Source of the DNA: B30-G6 sp964633115
GTDB lineage: Bacteria > Desulfobacterota > Desulfobacteria > Desulfobacterales > B30-G6
Length of the DNA: 35,747 nt
Direction: 5' to 3'
Assembly (NCBI GenBank): GCA_964633115.1
Contig: CAZWEO010000045.1
Coordinates: forward strand, 1-35,747
Below, in pieces: positions 25,298 through 33,103 of this stretch (position 1 is its first letter; the number at the start of each line of letters is the position of its first letter). Made by a program: the position numbers and the translations under genes. The notes under the pieces were generated by a model. It made no database searches and was not told where the DNA came from. It saw only the letters and a list, made by a program, of their open reading frames with translations.

Positions 25298-25421
25298 AGG
25301 AGACAGTATTCAGGAGTCAGGAGACAGAATTCGGGTTACGGGTTGCAGGATTCGAGTTGCGGGTTTCAGCATCTCTGGCTCCTGTCCCCTGACTTCTGAC
25401 TTCTGTCTCCTGACTTCTTAT
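25297..25421. repeat. Best heptamer array, with strand switch
   Basis: About eleven in-phase 7-base words run from 25297 to 25373 (CAGGAGT, CAGGAGA, CGGGTTA, CGGGTTG, CAGCATC and others). About seven words in the opposite sense follow from 25377 (TGACTTC twice in tandem, TGTCTCC, TTATTTC). Fifteen bases at 25315-25329 pair perfectly with 25401-25415. The array lies between the serC terminator and a truncated transporter gene. Confidence 0.8.
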
Positions 25422-25930
25422 TTCTCATCGTCGGGTTCCAATGGCAGTATCTGGATAGCACCTATCAATTCGGCATCGCACTTGGCCTGGCTGCGGCCCT
25501 TTGCTACGCAGCATTTTTGTTGTCGCTGCGCAAACTGCAAGCAGAACTAACCGGCGAATCCCGATTTTATGTACTTATGATGGTATCGTTGATAACGACT
25601 CTTTTCTTGGCTGGGGAGTTGGTACGGACGGGTGAGGGTTTTCAAATACCGAATCTCCAGAGTCTTTGGGCCTTGCTGGCCTTGGGTCTCGGTAGCCAGG
25701 TGACCGGTTGGCTCCTGATAACGAATGCCTTGCCGAGTGTGCGTACATCTTTGTCGGGCTTGGTCCTATTGTTGCAGCCAGCTGGGGCTTTTGTATGGGA
25801 TGTTATATTATTTCAACGTCCTACCACCATGATTAATTGGCTGGGAGTGCTGCTTGCTTTGGCTGCTATCTATCTCGGGACGGTTCATTCAGATCGGCAA
25901 AATTCCAAAACGAAATATTCAAAAATGTAA
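25421..25930 (+). pseudogene. Remnant of an EamA/DMT-family transporter (second half)
   Basis: An open frame of about 170 codons encodes five hydrophobic helices. The frame opens with IVGFQWQYL, and its first helix includes GIALGLAAALCYAAFLL; the last is INWLGVLLALAAIYLG. This is the size and spacing of one EamA domain, whereas intact drug/metabolite transporters have two (about 290 residues). The N-terminal half is absent: the frame runs straight back into the heptamer array, and no ATG or ribosome binding site precedes it (the first usable codon is a TTG at 25517). I read it as a 5'-truncated pseudogene. A rescued short protein from 25517 (137 residues) cannot be excluded. Confidence 0.65.
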
Positions 25931-26068
25931 ATTTATTCAGCCATTGGCACCCTAATTGTCATCGGCATCACCCGGGTGGTTGCCAAAGGTCTGCGTGTGG
26001 ATCCAGATACGGAAATACAGGGGCTCGATCAGGCGGTTCATGGAGAGCGGGGCTTTGAGGTGCTCTAA
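25931..26068 (+). pseudogene. Remnant of an ammonium transporter (Amt C-terminal tail)
   Basis: Translated in the same frame as the transporter remnant, but after its stop, about 45 codons read as the end of the last Amt helix (TLIVIGITRVV) followed by the cytoplasmic tail GLRVDPDTEIQGLD-HGERGFE. That tail is the conserved GlnK-contacting end of AmtB/Amt proteins. There is no start codon and no upstream Amt sequence, so only the last tenth or so of the gene remains. The region after it to 26160 shows nothing recognisable. Confidence 0.7.
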
Positions 26069-26160
26069 TTAGCCCGCCCAGCCCAAAGGCTAAAGCCGTT
26101 TCTATAATGGTTTAAGATCAGTTCATGAATCCGGTTTAGTTCTACCAAATAAAGGGCGCA

Positions 26161-26508
26161 CTAATTAGTGGTGTTGGATGTACCAGCACTCCGTAGGTAT
26201 TTAACTATTTTGTCCGAATTTGGGTCGGAACTGTGAAAGACAATGCCGGAATGATAATGATCGGGTGGTTTGGGTATCGAGTATACAACATCACCATTAA
26301 TCTGGATAGGTTCCTGGTCCGGAATCGGGACGAGCACCCTTACAGTGGCGGCGTAAATTGGGCCGCCACTTTCCAATAGCAGGCCCTTTTCACTAACATT
26401 TATAACCAGACCAACATCCTGTTTCTCAACTGTTTCGTGGGCATCCGCACTTTCGAAACTAACATGACACTGAATGGCAGTCCGTGAATGCTGTCTGCGT
26501 TCAATCAT
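26161..26508 (-). CDS. PilZ-domain protein
   Basis: The 115-residue protein is a single PilZ domain, a fold that often binds cyclic di-GMP. The two binding motifs are visible: the N-terminal arginine motif (ERRQHSR, residues 3-9) and N-x-S-x-x-G (NVSEKG, near residue 48). This suggests it can bind the ligand, though the target is unknown. I chose the ATG at 26508, which has GGAGG six bases upstream and overlaps the sirtuin stop by eight bases; the longer frame to 26535 lacks this. It is the last gene of an FmdB-sirtuin-PilZ group. Confidence 0.82.
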   Translation of the reverse strand: MIERRQHSRTAIQCHVSFESADAHETVEKQDVGLVINVSEKGLLLESGGPIYAATVRVLVPIPDQEPIQINGDVVYSIPKPPDHYHSGIVFHSSDPNSDKIVKYLRSAGTSNTTN

Positions 26509-27292
26509 GATTTTCCTCCAGTTTGGATTTGACATGTTGAATGATTAGCGCTGCGACTTCGCCGGCTTTTCCTTCGATGCGAATATGGGCCATTTGATCC
26601 ATTTCAGTAGGTCCTAAATTGATAATCACCAATCTAGCCCCGGCTTGCCGAGCATATTGGGGGATCAAATTTGCGGGAAAGACTGATAAGGTAGACCCCA
26701 TCACGATACAGATATCACATGATCGGGATCGGCGCTCAGATTCCGAAAGCACTTTTGATGGTAGCTGCTCACCGAATAAAATTGCGTCTGGTTTTAGCAT
26801 ACCCATACAAAAATGGCAGGTCGGATCCAGCATGCCCTGTTTTAGCCAGCCAGCGACAGTTTCCATGGGATATCGACGGCCACAGGCTAAACAAACGGCT
26901 TGACTAAGGTTGCCATGTAACTGAAATACCAAATCCTCGGGAACTCCGGCCTTCTGATGCAAACCATCCACGTTTTGGGTGACAACACCATAGAGTTTGC
27001 CAAGGGTGTTTAACTCGGTAATGGCATAATGGGCGGCATTGGGCTGGGCCTTTGACATGGCCAGATCCCCGCTTGAAAGCATCTGCCACTGCCTTTTTCG
27101 AACCTCTTCATCGGATAAGAATTTTTCAATGGTGAAATCATCGGGGTCATATTTTTGCCAAATACCGTCTGGCCCTCTAAAATCAGGGATTCCGGATTCA
27201 GTACTGATCCCGGCCCCTGTAAAGATCAATACCCGCTGGGCAGCCGCGATGAGCTCGGCGACGGCTTGGGCTTGATGTTGCCAGTCGGTCAT
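26501..27292 (-). CDS. NAD-dependent protein deacylase (sirtuin, CobB family)
   Basis: Sirtuins remove acyl groups from lysines while consuming NAD. The 263-residue product has the NAD-binding GAGIST (near residue 26) and GIPDFRG, the TQNVDGLH active-site stretch, the catalytic histidine in QLHGN, four zinc cysteines in two pairs (CLAC, CHFC), and GSTLSVFPAN. The length suits a bacterial class II/III or U sirtuin; I do not see the Tyr/Arg pair that marks the class III desuccinylases clearly enough to say. The start at 27292 has GGAGG five bases upstream; the frame extends to 27442, but that part is antisense-like shadow inside the FmdB gene. Confidence 0.9.
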   Translation of the reverse strand: MTDWQHQAQAVAELIAAAQRVLIFTGAGISTESGIPDFRGPDGIWQKYDPDDFTIEKFLSDEEVRKRQWQMLSSGDLAMSKAQPNAAHYAITELNTLGKLYGVVTQNVDGLHQKAGVPEDLVFQLHGNLSQAVCLACGRRYPMETVAGWLKQGMLDPTCHFCMGMLKPDAILFGEQLPSKVLSESERRSRSCDICIVMGSTLSVFPANLIPQYARQAGARLVIINLGPTEMDQMAHIRIEGKAGEVAALIIQHVKSKLEENHD

Positions 27293-27302
27293 ATGATCCT
27301 CC

Positions 27303-27617
27303 TTAGTCACTAACGATCTTGGAAACATTCGGTATCGTGTCGGTCTCGCCTCGCCGCATATATTTGCTTTCCCCATCTCTGGCGGTGACATTCTCGTAAA
27401 CACCATCATCACGCTTAACCAGTTTTGTAAAGCCCAGGTCACGGAGTTCGCCGTCGGATTTGGAAACAGCGACGCCCACGAGTGAAATTAACTTGTTTAC
27501 TGGTTGATGGCATTGTGGGCACGATTGAAGCTTAGCGTCGTTCACAGATTGAACGGCCTCAAAAATGCGGCCGAGGGAGCAGGATGATTGTGTGTGTTCG
27601 TATTCGTATACAGGCAT
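27303..27617 (-). CDS. FmdB-family zinc ribbon protein (degenerate first knuckle)
   Basis: The 104-residue protein begins MPVYEYEH and has a CPQC pair near residue 33, the layout of the FmdB/putative regulatory zinc ribbon family. In typical members the first pair is CxxCG around residues 8-12; here there is only one cysteine (SSCSLGRIFE), so the zinc site may be incomplete. The remaining part is hydrophilic with a conserved-looking SKSDGELRDLGFTKLVKR. Function is unknown in this family. It is ten bases upstream of the sirtuin start and likely cotranscribed. I see no ribosome binding site before the ATG. Confidence 0.7.
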   Translation of the reverse strand: MPVYEYEHTQSSCSLGRIFEAVQSVNDAKLQSCPQCHQPVNKLISLVGVAVSKSDGELRDLGFTKLVKRDDGVYENVTARDGESKYMRRGETDTIPNVSKIVSD

Positions 27618-27836
27618 TTGAACCAGTTTTAGAAGTGCGTCTCAGTCCCAATCTCTGCGTTATAATATTGAATATCTGGACTTTATAGATCAAGTTAGCG
27701 TTACACCGCAGACTGTAATGATGAGGCAGTATAAGTCGCGTTTTATAGAATCGTGTAACGATTATAGTATACCATGTGCGACAGATATGTGTCCAAAGGA
27801 AAATGAATCTAATAATTGCAAATTCTTAAGGAGGTA

Positions 27837-28682
27837 TCAAGGAAAAGAACGATTGAGCAAGCGCATGGGATCGATGGGTGTTAAACCAACATTGACACCC
27901 CAATGGAGATGGGCTCCGGTTACACGACCGGTCTTACCGACATGTGCGATGGTTTGTCCTTGTCTAACCAAATCGCCGGTTGTAACGAGTATTTTATCTA
28001 AATGCATATAAATCGAAGTAACACCCAGACCATGATCGAGGATCAGTGTTTTTCCCATTAAATACATATTTGCATCAACCATTCGAACGATGCCATCTGC
28101 CGGACTTTTGACGGAATGACCCTGGGGGGCGCTCAAATCAATACCGGAATGAAACTGTTTGGGCTTGCCATTTAGTATACGGTTTAAGCCAAAAGGGCTA
28201 GTTACGGGGCCATTCAGCGGTTTCTGAAACCCTTTTTTGAAGAAAAAGGGTACTGGATATGGGGAAGCCGCTCGAATTTTCCGTACCTTTTGGATATCGG
28301 TAACAACTCGCCCTTGTTGTTCTGGTGTCGGTGTTACATATTTTTTGGGTAGGCCTTTGATATTCTGTGTGCGCCACGGAAAGGCCAAAATACGAACATC
28401 TTGGCTACGGGCTTGGTCATGGTGCTGTGCCGTAAATCGGATGTCATTTTTTTGATTGCGTGGCACCGGCATGACAAAGTAGCCTTGGGGTCCCACCACC
28501 AAGCGATTATCCTTGGTGCGAATTACAACTTCGGGATTGGTTCGGCCCACGATCAAATCACCCTGAAAGGCGGTTTCAGGCAGTTTCAACTCTTGCGACC
28601 AAACCGCTGGGGTATAGCTTAACAGCATGGTCACGACCAAACTTACAATAAAACTAGATTTGTAACACTTGCCTTGCAACAT
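27837..28682 (-). CDS. Secreted M23-family metallopeptidase
   Basis: The 281-residue protein has an N-terminal signal peptide (hydrophobic stretch about residues 11-27, likely cut after VWSQ). An N-terminal domain of about 120 residues follows, then a C-terminal peptidase M23 (LytM) domain. The zinc-site motifs are HSGIDLS (near residue 186) and HLHWG (near 262), both intact, so it should be an active peptidoglycan endopeptidase in the periplasm. The preceding VTSPFGLNR is the usual entry to this domain. GGGAG sits seven bases before the ATG. The 219-base gap to fmdB shows no other gene. Confidence 0.9.
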   Translation of the reverse strand: MLQGKCYKSSFIVSLVVTMLLSYTPAVWSQELKLPETAFQGDLIVGRTNPEVVIRTKDNRLVVGPQGYFVMPVPRNQKNDIRFTAQHHDQARSQDVRILAFPWRTQNIKGLPKKYVTPTPEQQGRVVTDIQKVRKIRAASPYPVPFFFKKGFQKPLNGPVTSPFGLNRILNGKPKQFHSGIDLSAPQGHSVKSPADGIVRMVDANMYLMGKTLILDHGLGVTSIYMHLDKILVTTGDLVRQGQTIAHVGKTGRVTGAHLHWGVNVGLTPIDPMRLLNRSFP

Positions 28683-28905
28683 CCTATCACTCCCAGCGGT
28701 TTTCTAAAAAGATTCTTGAAAGAGAATATATGGAAAAACCCCATAGCGGCTCACCCCAACATCCAATCGCAGGTTGATTTTTTCTTTTTTATTATCGATA
28801 AAAAGCCCTACTAATTTGAAAATCGTACTTGTGTGGCGCGAGGCAATTTCCCTAACACAATCAGTCTAAGCTGTCCATAATACAAAATACATTTTTGGAA
28901 CAGGC

Positions 28906-28935
28906 TTGACCCAAAATCAAGAGTTGGGTTATATT
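28906..28935 (+). promoter_or_regulatory. Candidate promoter for the coiled-coil gene
   Basis: TTGACC (28906-28911) and TATATT (28930-28935) are 18 bases apart, about 75 bases before the gene. The rest of the 28683-29011 spacer is AT-rich with no gene. Confidence 0.5.
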
Positions 28936-29011
28936 TAGCAACCACTTCCTCCAATTGGTCCAAATCCGCAAGCGCACGCTCATACTGAATCAGGCCTAGG
29001 GAGGCATTGCC

Positions 29012-30056
29012 ATGTCGAAGCTTATTAAACAGCAGCTTATATACCTATCCATCGTAATCGTAGTGGCTGGTTTCCTTATTATTACATTCCGTGATGGTGG
29101 GCTACTTGATCGTATGCGTGTACGAATCCAATCTGAGTTGTTGACCGAGAATGCCACGCTCGAGTCAAAGATTAAGGAGTTGGGAACGCAAATCGCTCAA
29201 CTAACCCAGCAGAATCGCCATCTGAAAAAAGCGCTGGTGGGTCGTACGTTTCGATTTTCAATTTTAGAGCAAACAGGCCCAGCGATTGACGAGGACGGTG
29301 CTCGTAATCTCAAGGGTCCCGACAAAGACCTGTCGGCGGAATCTATGTATACGGCAGATCTATCAGGCTCTGCTGGCCGAAAAAGAACGTTGGGATACCT
29401 ATCAGCAAAACCAATATCAGTCCATTCTGGCGGCAACTTTAGAACCGATCATTGTCGAAAGTGAGTATTTGGATTTCGTCGACGCTGATAGCCGGGATTT
29501 ATTTCTTGAAATTGAAAATACATTGCATCTCCACAGACGACTTATTCGGGATGTGCGTTTATTTCATGATGAGGTTGGCTACCGCAAAAAACGGATCCAA
29601 GAAGACCCGTCTTATGAGCTGTTTGATTTAAAATTAAACTTGGAGCCATTTGCAAGAGAATCAGCTATTGCCGATGCTTTGCAGCAGTCTTTGAGTGCTT
29701 TAGGGGCTGGTGTGTATCAGAGCGAAGCCGCTGAGACATTGGAACGATTGGGGAGTATCTTTGTGGCACCCATTCAGACCCTTTCTGATTGGCTGGCCTC
29801 TGCAGAAGATCGATCAGGTCCCAAACCCTATAATTATAATTTTTATATTGTCTTCGGAAAAAAATTGATCGACTATGCCGATTCCCTGGCTGAGCAAGCT
29901 ATGATCCCGCTGGCACCATCTGCACTGGGCGAATTAGATTTTTTTAGTCGTAAAATAGGGCAAAGTCTAATTCAGCTGCATGAAGCCGGTAGCCAGAGCC
30001 AGATCGATGAGAGCAGGCTAGATATGGAGGTATTGGAACGTGAGATGCAACAATAG
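29012..30056 (+). pseudogene. Membrane-anchored coiled-coil protein, split by a frameshift
   Basis: The first frame (29012-29464) starts after GGGAGG and encodes a membrane anchor (about residues 8-26) and a coiled coil (about 40-75) with natural-looking sequence up to about residue 116. After that it turns into unusual Gly/Ser/Arg-rich sequence. A second frame ending at 30056 is natural from IYQALLAEKERW (29358) on and is helical and acidic throughout, while its upstream part is arginine- and cysteine-rich. The whole length (1045 bases) exceeds a multiple of three by one, as expected from one extra base near 29345-29375. Repaired, the protein would be 347 residues. No family is recognised. 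Whether the shift is real, a sequencing error, or programmed cannot be told here; there is no obvious slippery run. Confidence 0.6.
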
Positions 30057-30150
30057 GGTTCAAGGGGTCGAGGACCCAAGGGTTCAAGGGTGGCTGAAAG
30101 CTCTTAGCCATCAGTAGCTTCCTGGCATCCTAGCATCCAAGCTTCCTAAC
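30057..30150. repeat. Word array after the coiled-coil gene (7- and 8-base words)
   Basis: The left part is built from GGGTTCA-like 7-base words, and a GGGTC-GAG-GACCC hairpin lies inside it (30064-30076 region). The right part has four 8-base words of the form GCATCCTA/GCTTCCTA (from about 30118). A GGCT/AGCC pair lies between. The array fills the space between the coiled-coil gene and the converging nucleotidyltransferase gene. Confidence 0.65.
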
Positions 30151-30160
30151 ATAAAGAGAT

Positions 30161-31111
30161 TTAGGCTTGGTTTTTGAGATAGGATCGCCAGTGATCAAAC
30201 TGACCTTTCAGAATCTCATAGGCCTGGTCATTATCAATATCCAGTGCAGCTCCAGGGTAGGGGACTTCCAAGCTGGCAAAACGCGTATTAAGGATTTGAG
30301 AGATAGTTTTTTCCAGTTTTTTACGCGGGACCCAGCGTTTAAATATAGCCGTCAGCCAAGGAAGATCGAGTTTGGCGGATATCAGCGAGAACTGCAGGCC
30401 CAAAAGGAGTCCAAATTTCTTTATTCGTTGGATTCGTAGGAGATAGAATACCAACAGTAACATGTTAATTAGCCGCTTTTGGTAGCGGTATTCATACATT
30501 TTATTGATATGGACCCGATGCCGGACTCTGGCTGGCCGAACCATGTGCAGGTTGTTAATGCGGTAGTTTCTTTCTTTCATGTGCAAATAGGCCATCTTAA
30601 TTCCAGGCCCATGCTTTCCGGGATAAAAATACTCCAATGCTTTTTCGGGTGTCAGCCCGAGGATGTAATCATAATTTTCCATTCTGCATTGCTCAATAAA
30701 GTAGGTAATTTCCTGGGCAGTGATCAACGGTGAGTCGCATGGTACCACCAATACAGCCTTATCGGCAAAAGTCTCTATATCATCTGTTTGATCAGTGTCC
30801 GTAACGGGAAGTGATGCCAGGAAACCATGCCAGACATTTTCCAACAGGTTGGATTTTTGTTCGAGAATTTTGATTTTTTTGGGTTGATCCAGATTGATAT
30901 TCGCTTTTTGGAAGGCTGCAACGAGCTTTTTTTGAGGTCCGATAATGTATATGTTATCAATCGATGGAACGTGCTGGAGAGCCTCGAGAACATATTGAAT
31001 ACAATAGCGCTCATTTATTTTAAGCAAGGCCTTGTACTGATTGCGAACTTTGTAGCTGTATTTGCTTTCGCCCGCCACCAGAATGGCATCATATCGTTGT
31101 TGGCTGTTCAT
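30161..31111 (-). CDS. MobA-like nucleotidyltransferase with extra C-terminal region
   Basis: The 316-residue protein has an N-terminal NTP-transferase fold: ILVAGES (near residue 9, in place of the usual LAGG), KALLKI, a beta-alpha pattern with IYIIGP, and VVPCDSPLIT, the metal-binding aspartate. The first loop is degenerate (VAGESKYSYKV), so activity is uncertain. After residue about 190 comes a basic, partly hydrophobic region (LLLVFYLLRIQRIKK) followed by PGAALDIDNDQAYEIL, which resembles the GFVDVDTPEDL end of such enzymes. Substrate unknown; there are no molybdopterin genes nearby. The ATG at 31111 is preceded by an adjacent TTG; no good ribosome binding site. Confidence 0.72.
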   Translation of the reverse strand: MNSQQRYDAILVAGESKYSYKVRNQYKALLKINERYCIQYVLEALQHVPSIDNIYIIGPQKKLVAAFQKANINLDQPKKIKILEQKSNLLENVWHGFLASLPVTDTDQTDDIETFADKAVLVVPCDSPLITAQEITYFIEQCRMENYDYILGLTPEKALEYFYPGKHGPGIKMAYLHMKERNYRINNLHMVRPARVRHRVHINKMYEYRYQKRLINMLLLVFYLLRIQRIKKFGLLLGLQFSLISAKLDLPWLTAIFKRWVPRKKLEKTISQILNTRFASLEVPYPGAALDIDNDQAYEILKGQFDHWRSYLKNQA

Positions 31112-31231
31112 CAACTTTGTAATACAGTTCCTCTTTTAGGCGAGCACACCATGCCGGAATTCCAGTTGCCGTGTAAACCAAATAACTGATTCATGCCCAC
31201 GGAGTCGGGATGGAATGGTGATGCTTTTTTT

Positions 31232-31307
31232 TGGTACGCCCGGCTGGATTTGAACCAGCGGCTTTCAGCTCCGGAGGCTGACGCTCTATCCACTGAGCTA
31301 CGGGCGC
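31232..31307 (-). tRNA. tRNA-Arg (anticodon CCG)
   Basis: A full cloverleaf is visible on the minus strand: acceptor stem GCGCCCG/CGGGCGT (first pair G-U), D-stem GCTC/GAGC, anticodon stem TCAGC/GCTGA with loop CTCCGGA, and T-stem GCTGG/CCAGC with TTCAAAT. The anticodon is CCG at 31274-31272 and reads CGG. The discriminator is A and CCA is encoded. Length 76. Confidence 0.96.
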
Positions 31308-31315
31308 ATGGGGGC

Positions 31316-31344
31316 AAATTAATGAAAGGATGCCAAGTTGTCAA
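31316..31344 (-). promoter_or_regulatory. Promoter of tRNA-Arg
   Basis: On the minus strand TTGACA (31339-31344) and TAATTT (31316-31321) are 17 bases apart, placing the start a few bases before the tRNA. This is the most canonical promoter in the window. Confidence 0.7.
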
Positions 31345-31524
31345 CCTAATTTGGTAGCTTCGTTTCTGACGCATCCATAAAGGCCCATCCAATTTCATCC
31401 CTGCATTTAAAAATTGAATTCGTTTAGAATTTGGATATTCGGATTTAGAACTTCATAAAAGTGTATAATACAAGCCCTAAAAGTGCCAAAATAAGTAAAA
31501 GGCCCACAGGACACGGGTACCTAC

Positions 31525-32808
31525 CTATAGCAGGCGGGAAAGGGTCTGTTTGGCCTCACCGACCACATAGAGTGAACCAGCGATACAAATAACATCGTCT
31601 GCAAGGGCGGTTTCCAAAGCGTGGGTGACAGCCTGGTCAACGTCTGGTAAACGGATTACATCCGAGACATGTTGTTTGGCTTCTGAATACAGGATTTCGG
31701 GCTCGAGGGCCCGATCAATAAGGGGCCGTGTCACAATGACGCGGTGGCACTGTTTCATCAGGGGGCGCAGCATGGCCTTGTAGGGCTTGTCATCTAAAAT
31801 GCCCGTTACGAGCGTGAGCTTTCGATTGCGCAAATTGTTCTTCAGAAAATTGGCCAGGTTTCGGGCGGCTGCTAGGTTATGGGCACCATCCAGAATGATC
31901 AGCGGTGACGCGTTAACAAATTCGAGCCGACCCGGCCAGACGGTCTTTTGGAGTCCTTTGCGCAGATGGGTTTCGGTAACTTTTATCTGGTTTTTTTGAA
32001 TCAAGGTTTCACAGGCAGCCAACACCAAGGCCGCGTTATTTACTTGATGGGGGCCAATCAAACTGGTTTTTAAATTTTTCCAAACGTTTGACAATCCGTA
32101 ATAATTAAAGCTGCCGTTGGGGTTAGTACGGACGCGAAAATCTTGGCCATATCGATACAATGGGGCCGACTTACTTTCTGCAATTGATTTGAGCACAAAC
32201 AATGCTGCGGGCTGGCGAGTTCCAGTTACCGCGGGGGTTTTTGATTTTATAATGCCACCCTTTTCGGCTGCAATTTTTGCAATGGTATTGCCAAGGTACA
32301 TTTTATGTTCCAGCGAAATATTGGTGATAACGCTCACGGCTGGCTTGATGATGTTGGTTGCATCCAAGCGTCCACCCATGCCGGTTTCGATGATGGCCCA
32401 ATCAACATTTTGTCGTGCGAACGCGTGTAATGCCATGGCAGTCGTGAATTCAAAAAATGTAGGTTCCCGCGATCCTTTGTGGACTTTTTTGACTGCTTTG
32501 TAAGCGTTCACGACTTCTTTGTTGGTTATCTGTGTTCCATTGATGCAGATTCTTTCATTGAAGTCGATCAGGTGTGGGGATGTATACAGACCAATGCGGT
32601 ATCCAGTCTGTTGCAGGATACTGGCAATTCCGGCGGCAATGGAACCCTTGCCGTTGGTACCGGCAATATGGATACAAGCAAATGTAAGCTGGGGGTTACC
32701 CAGGCCCTCTAATATATTGCGGATGGTCACTAGACCCAGTTTGATTCCGAAGCGCTGAAGCGCAAACATCTCTTTCAGGATAGAGTCATAATTTTTATCA
32801 GAATTCAT
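31525..32808 (-). CDS. folC: Folylpolyglutamate / dihydrofolate synthase FolC
   Basis: FolC adds glutamate to dihydropteroate and folates in the cytoplasm. The 427-residue protein is a Mur-ligase relative with the ATP loop HIAGTNGKGS (near residue 47), the family signature YTSPHLIDFNERI, EFTTAMALHAF, the ETGMGGRLDATN stretch and the C-terminal ILDGAHN. All active-site motifs are intact. The ATG at 32808 is only nine bases after the T-tract of the rpsU terminator and lacks a strong ribosome binding site. Expression may depend on readthrough from rpsU or an unrecognised promoter. Confidence 0.95.
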   Translation of the reverse strand: MNSDKNYDSILKEMFALQRFGIKLGLVTIRNILEGLGNPQLTFACIHIAGTNGKGSIAAGIASILQQTGYRIGLYTSPHLIDFNERICINGTQITNKEVVNAYKAVKKVHKGSREPTFFEFTTAMALHAFARQNVDWAIIETGMGGRLDATNIIKPAVSVITNISLEHKMYLGNTIAKIAAEKGGIIKSKTPAVTGTRQPAALFVLKSIAESKSAPLYRYGQDFRVRTNPNGSFNYYGLSNVWKNLKTSLIGPHQVNNAALVLAACETLIQKNQIKVTETHLRKGLQKTVWPGRLEFVNASPLIILDGAHNLAAARNLANFLKNNLRNRKLTLVTGILDDKPYKAMLRPLMKQCHRVIVTRPLIDRALEPEILYSEAKQHVSDVIRLPDVDQAVTHALETALADDVICIAGSLYVVGEAKQTLSRLL

Positions 32809-32816
32809 ATTACCAA

Positions 32817-32851
32817 ATAAAAACCCGGCAGATTCCTAAGAACCTGCCGGG
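32817..32851 (-). terminator. Rho-independent terminator of rpsU
   Basis: On the minus strand CCCGGCAG (32844-32851) pairs perfectly with CTGCCGGG (32824-32831) across a 12-base loop, followed by TTTTTAT. It lies 19 bases after the rpsU stop and abuts folC. Confidence 0.85.
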
Positions 32852-32869
32852 CCAGAAAAAGAAATTAAC

Positions 32870-33073
32870 TTATCGGTACCTTCGTCTTGAAGCGGCAATT
32901 CGTTGGCGCCGCAACGCTTCGCGTTGCTTGCGTCGTCGGTACTCGCTTGGCTTCTCATAACTTTTTTTTAATTTCAACCGCTTGAAAAGTCCGTCGTTTT
33001 GAATTTTTTTCTTCAAGATCCGCATGGCTTTTTCAAGGTCGTTGTCATAAACCTTTACTTCAATAGCCTTCAA
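32870..33073 (-). CDS. rpsU: Ribosomal protein bS21
   Basis: The 67-residue very basic protein is the small-subunit protein S21, which helps 30S subunits engage mRNA. It shows KVYDNDLEKAMRILKKK, then a lysine-rich middle and the arginine-rich tail (RRRKQREALRRQR). The start must be the TTG at 33073: an in-frame TGA lies two codons upstream and there is no ATG in frame before the conserved part. A GGGGG ten bases upstream can serve as ribosome binding site. An overlapping ATG at 33080 opens a six-codon frame (MKFEGY) that stops inside the gene. Confidence 0.93.
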   Translation of the reverse strand: MKAIEVKVYDNDLEKAMRILKKKIQNDGLFKRLKLKKSYEKPSEYRRRKQREALRRQRIAASRRRYR

Positions 33074-33103
33074 ACTTCATCGCCCCCTTTGCACCACGAA
33101 ATA

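Noticed and set aside
25517..25930. Intact small transporter starting at the TTG
   Set aside because: The natural frame extends upstream into the array, there is no ribosome binding site, and only one of two EamA domains is present.
27718..28011. 97-residue plus-strand frame
   Set aside because: It runs antisense into the M23 peptidase gene and has a low-complexity, unnatural composition.
29286..29357. Separate start for the second half of the coiled-coil gene
   Set aside because: The stretch is arginine- and cysteine-rich, lacks a ribosome binding site, and the other frame is natural there.
33060..33080. ATG at 33080 as the rpsU start
   Set aside because: It is out of frame and stops after six codons.
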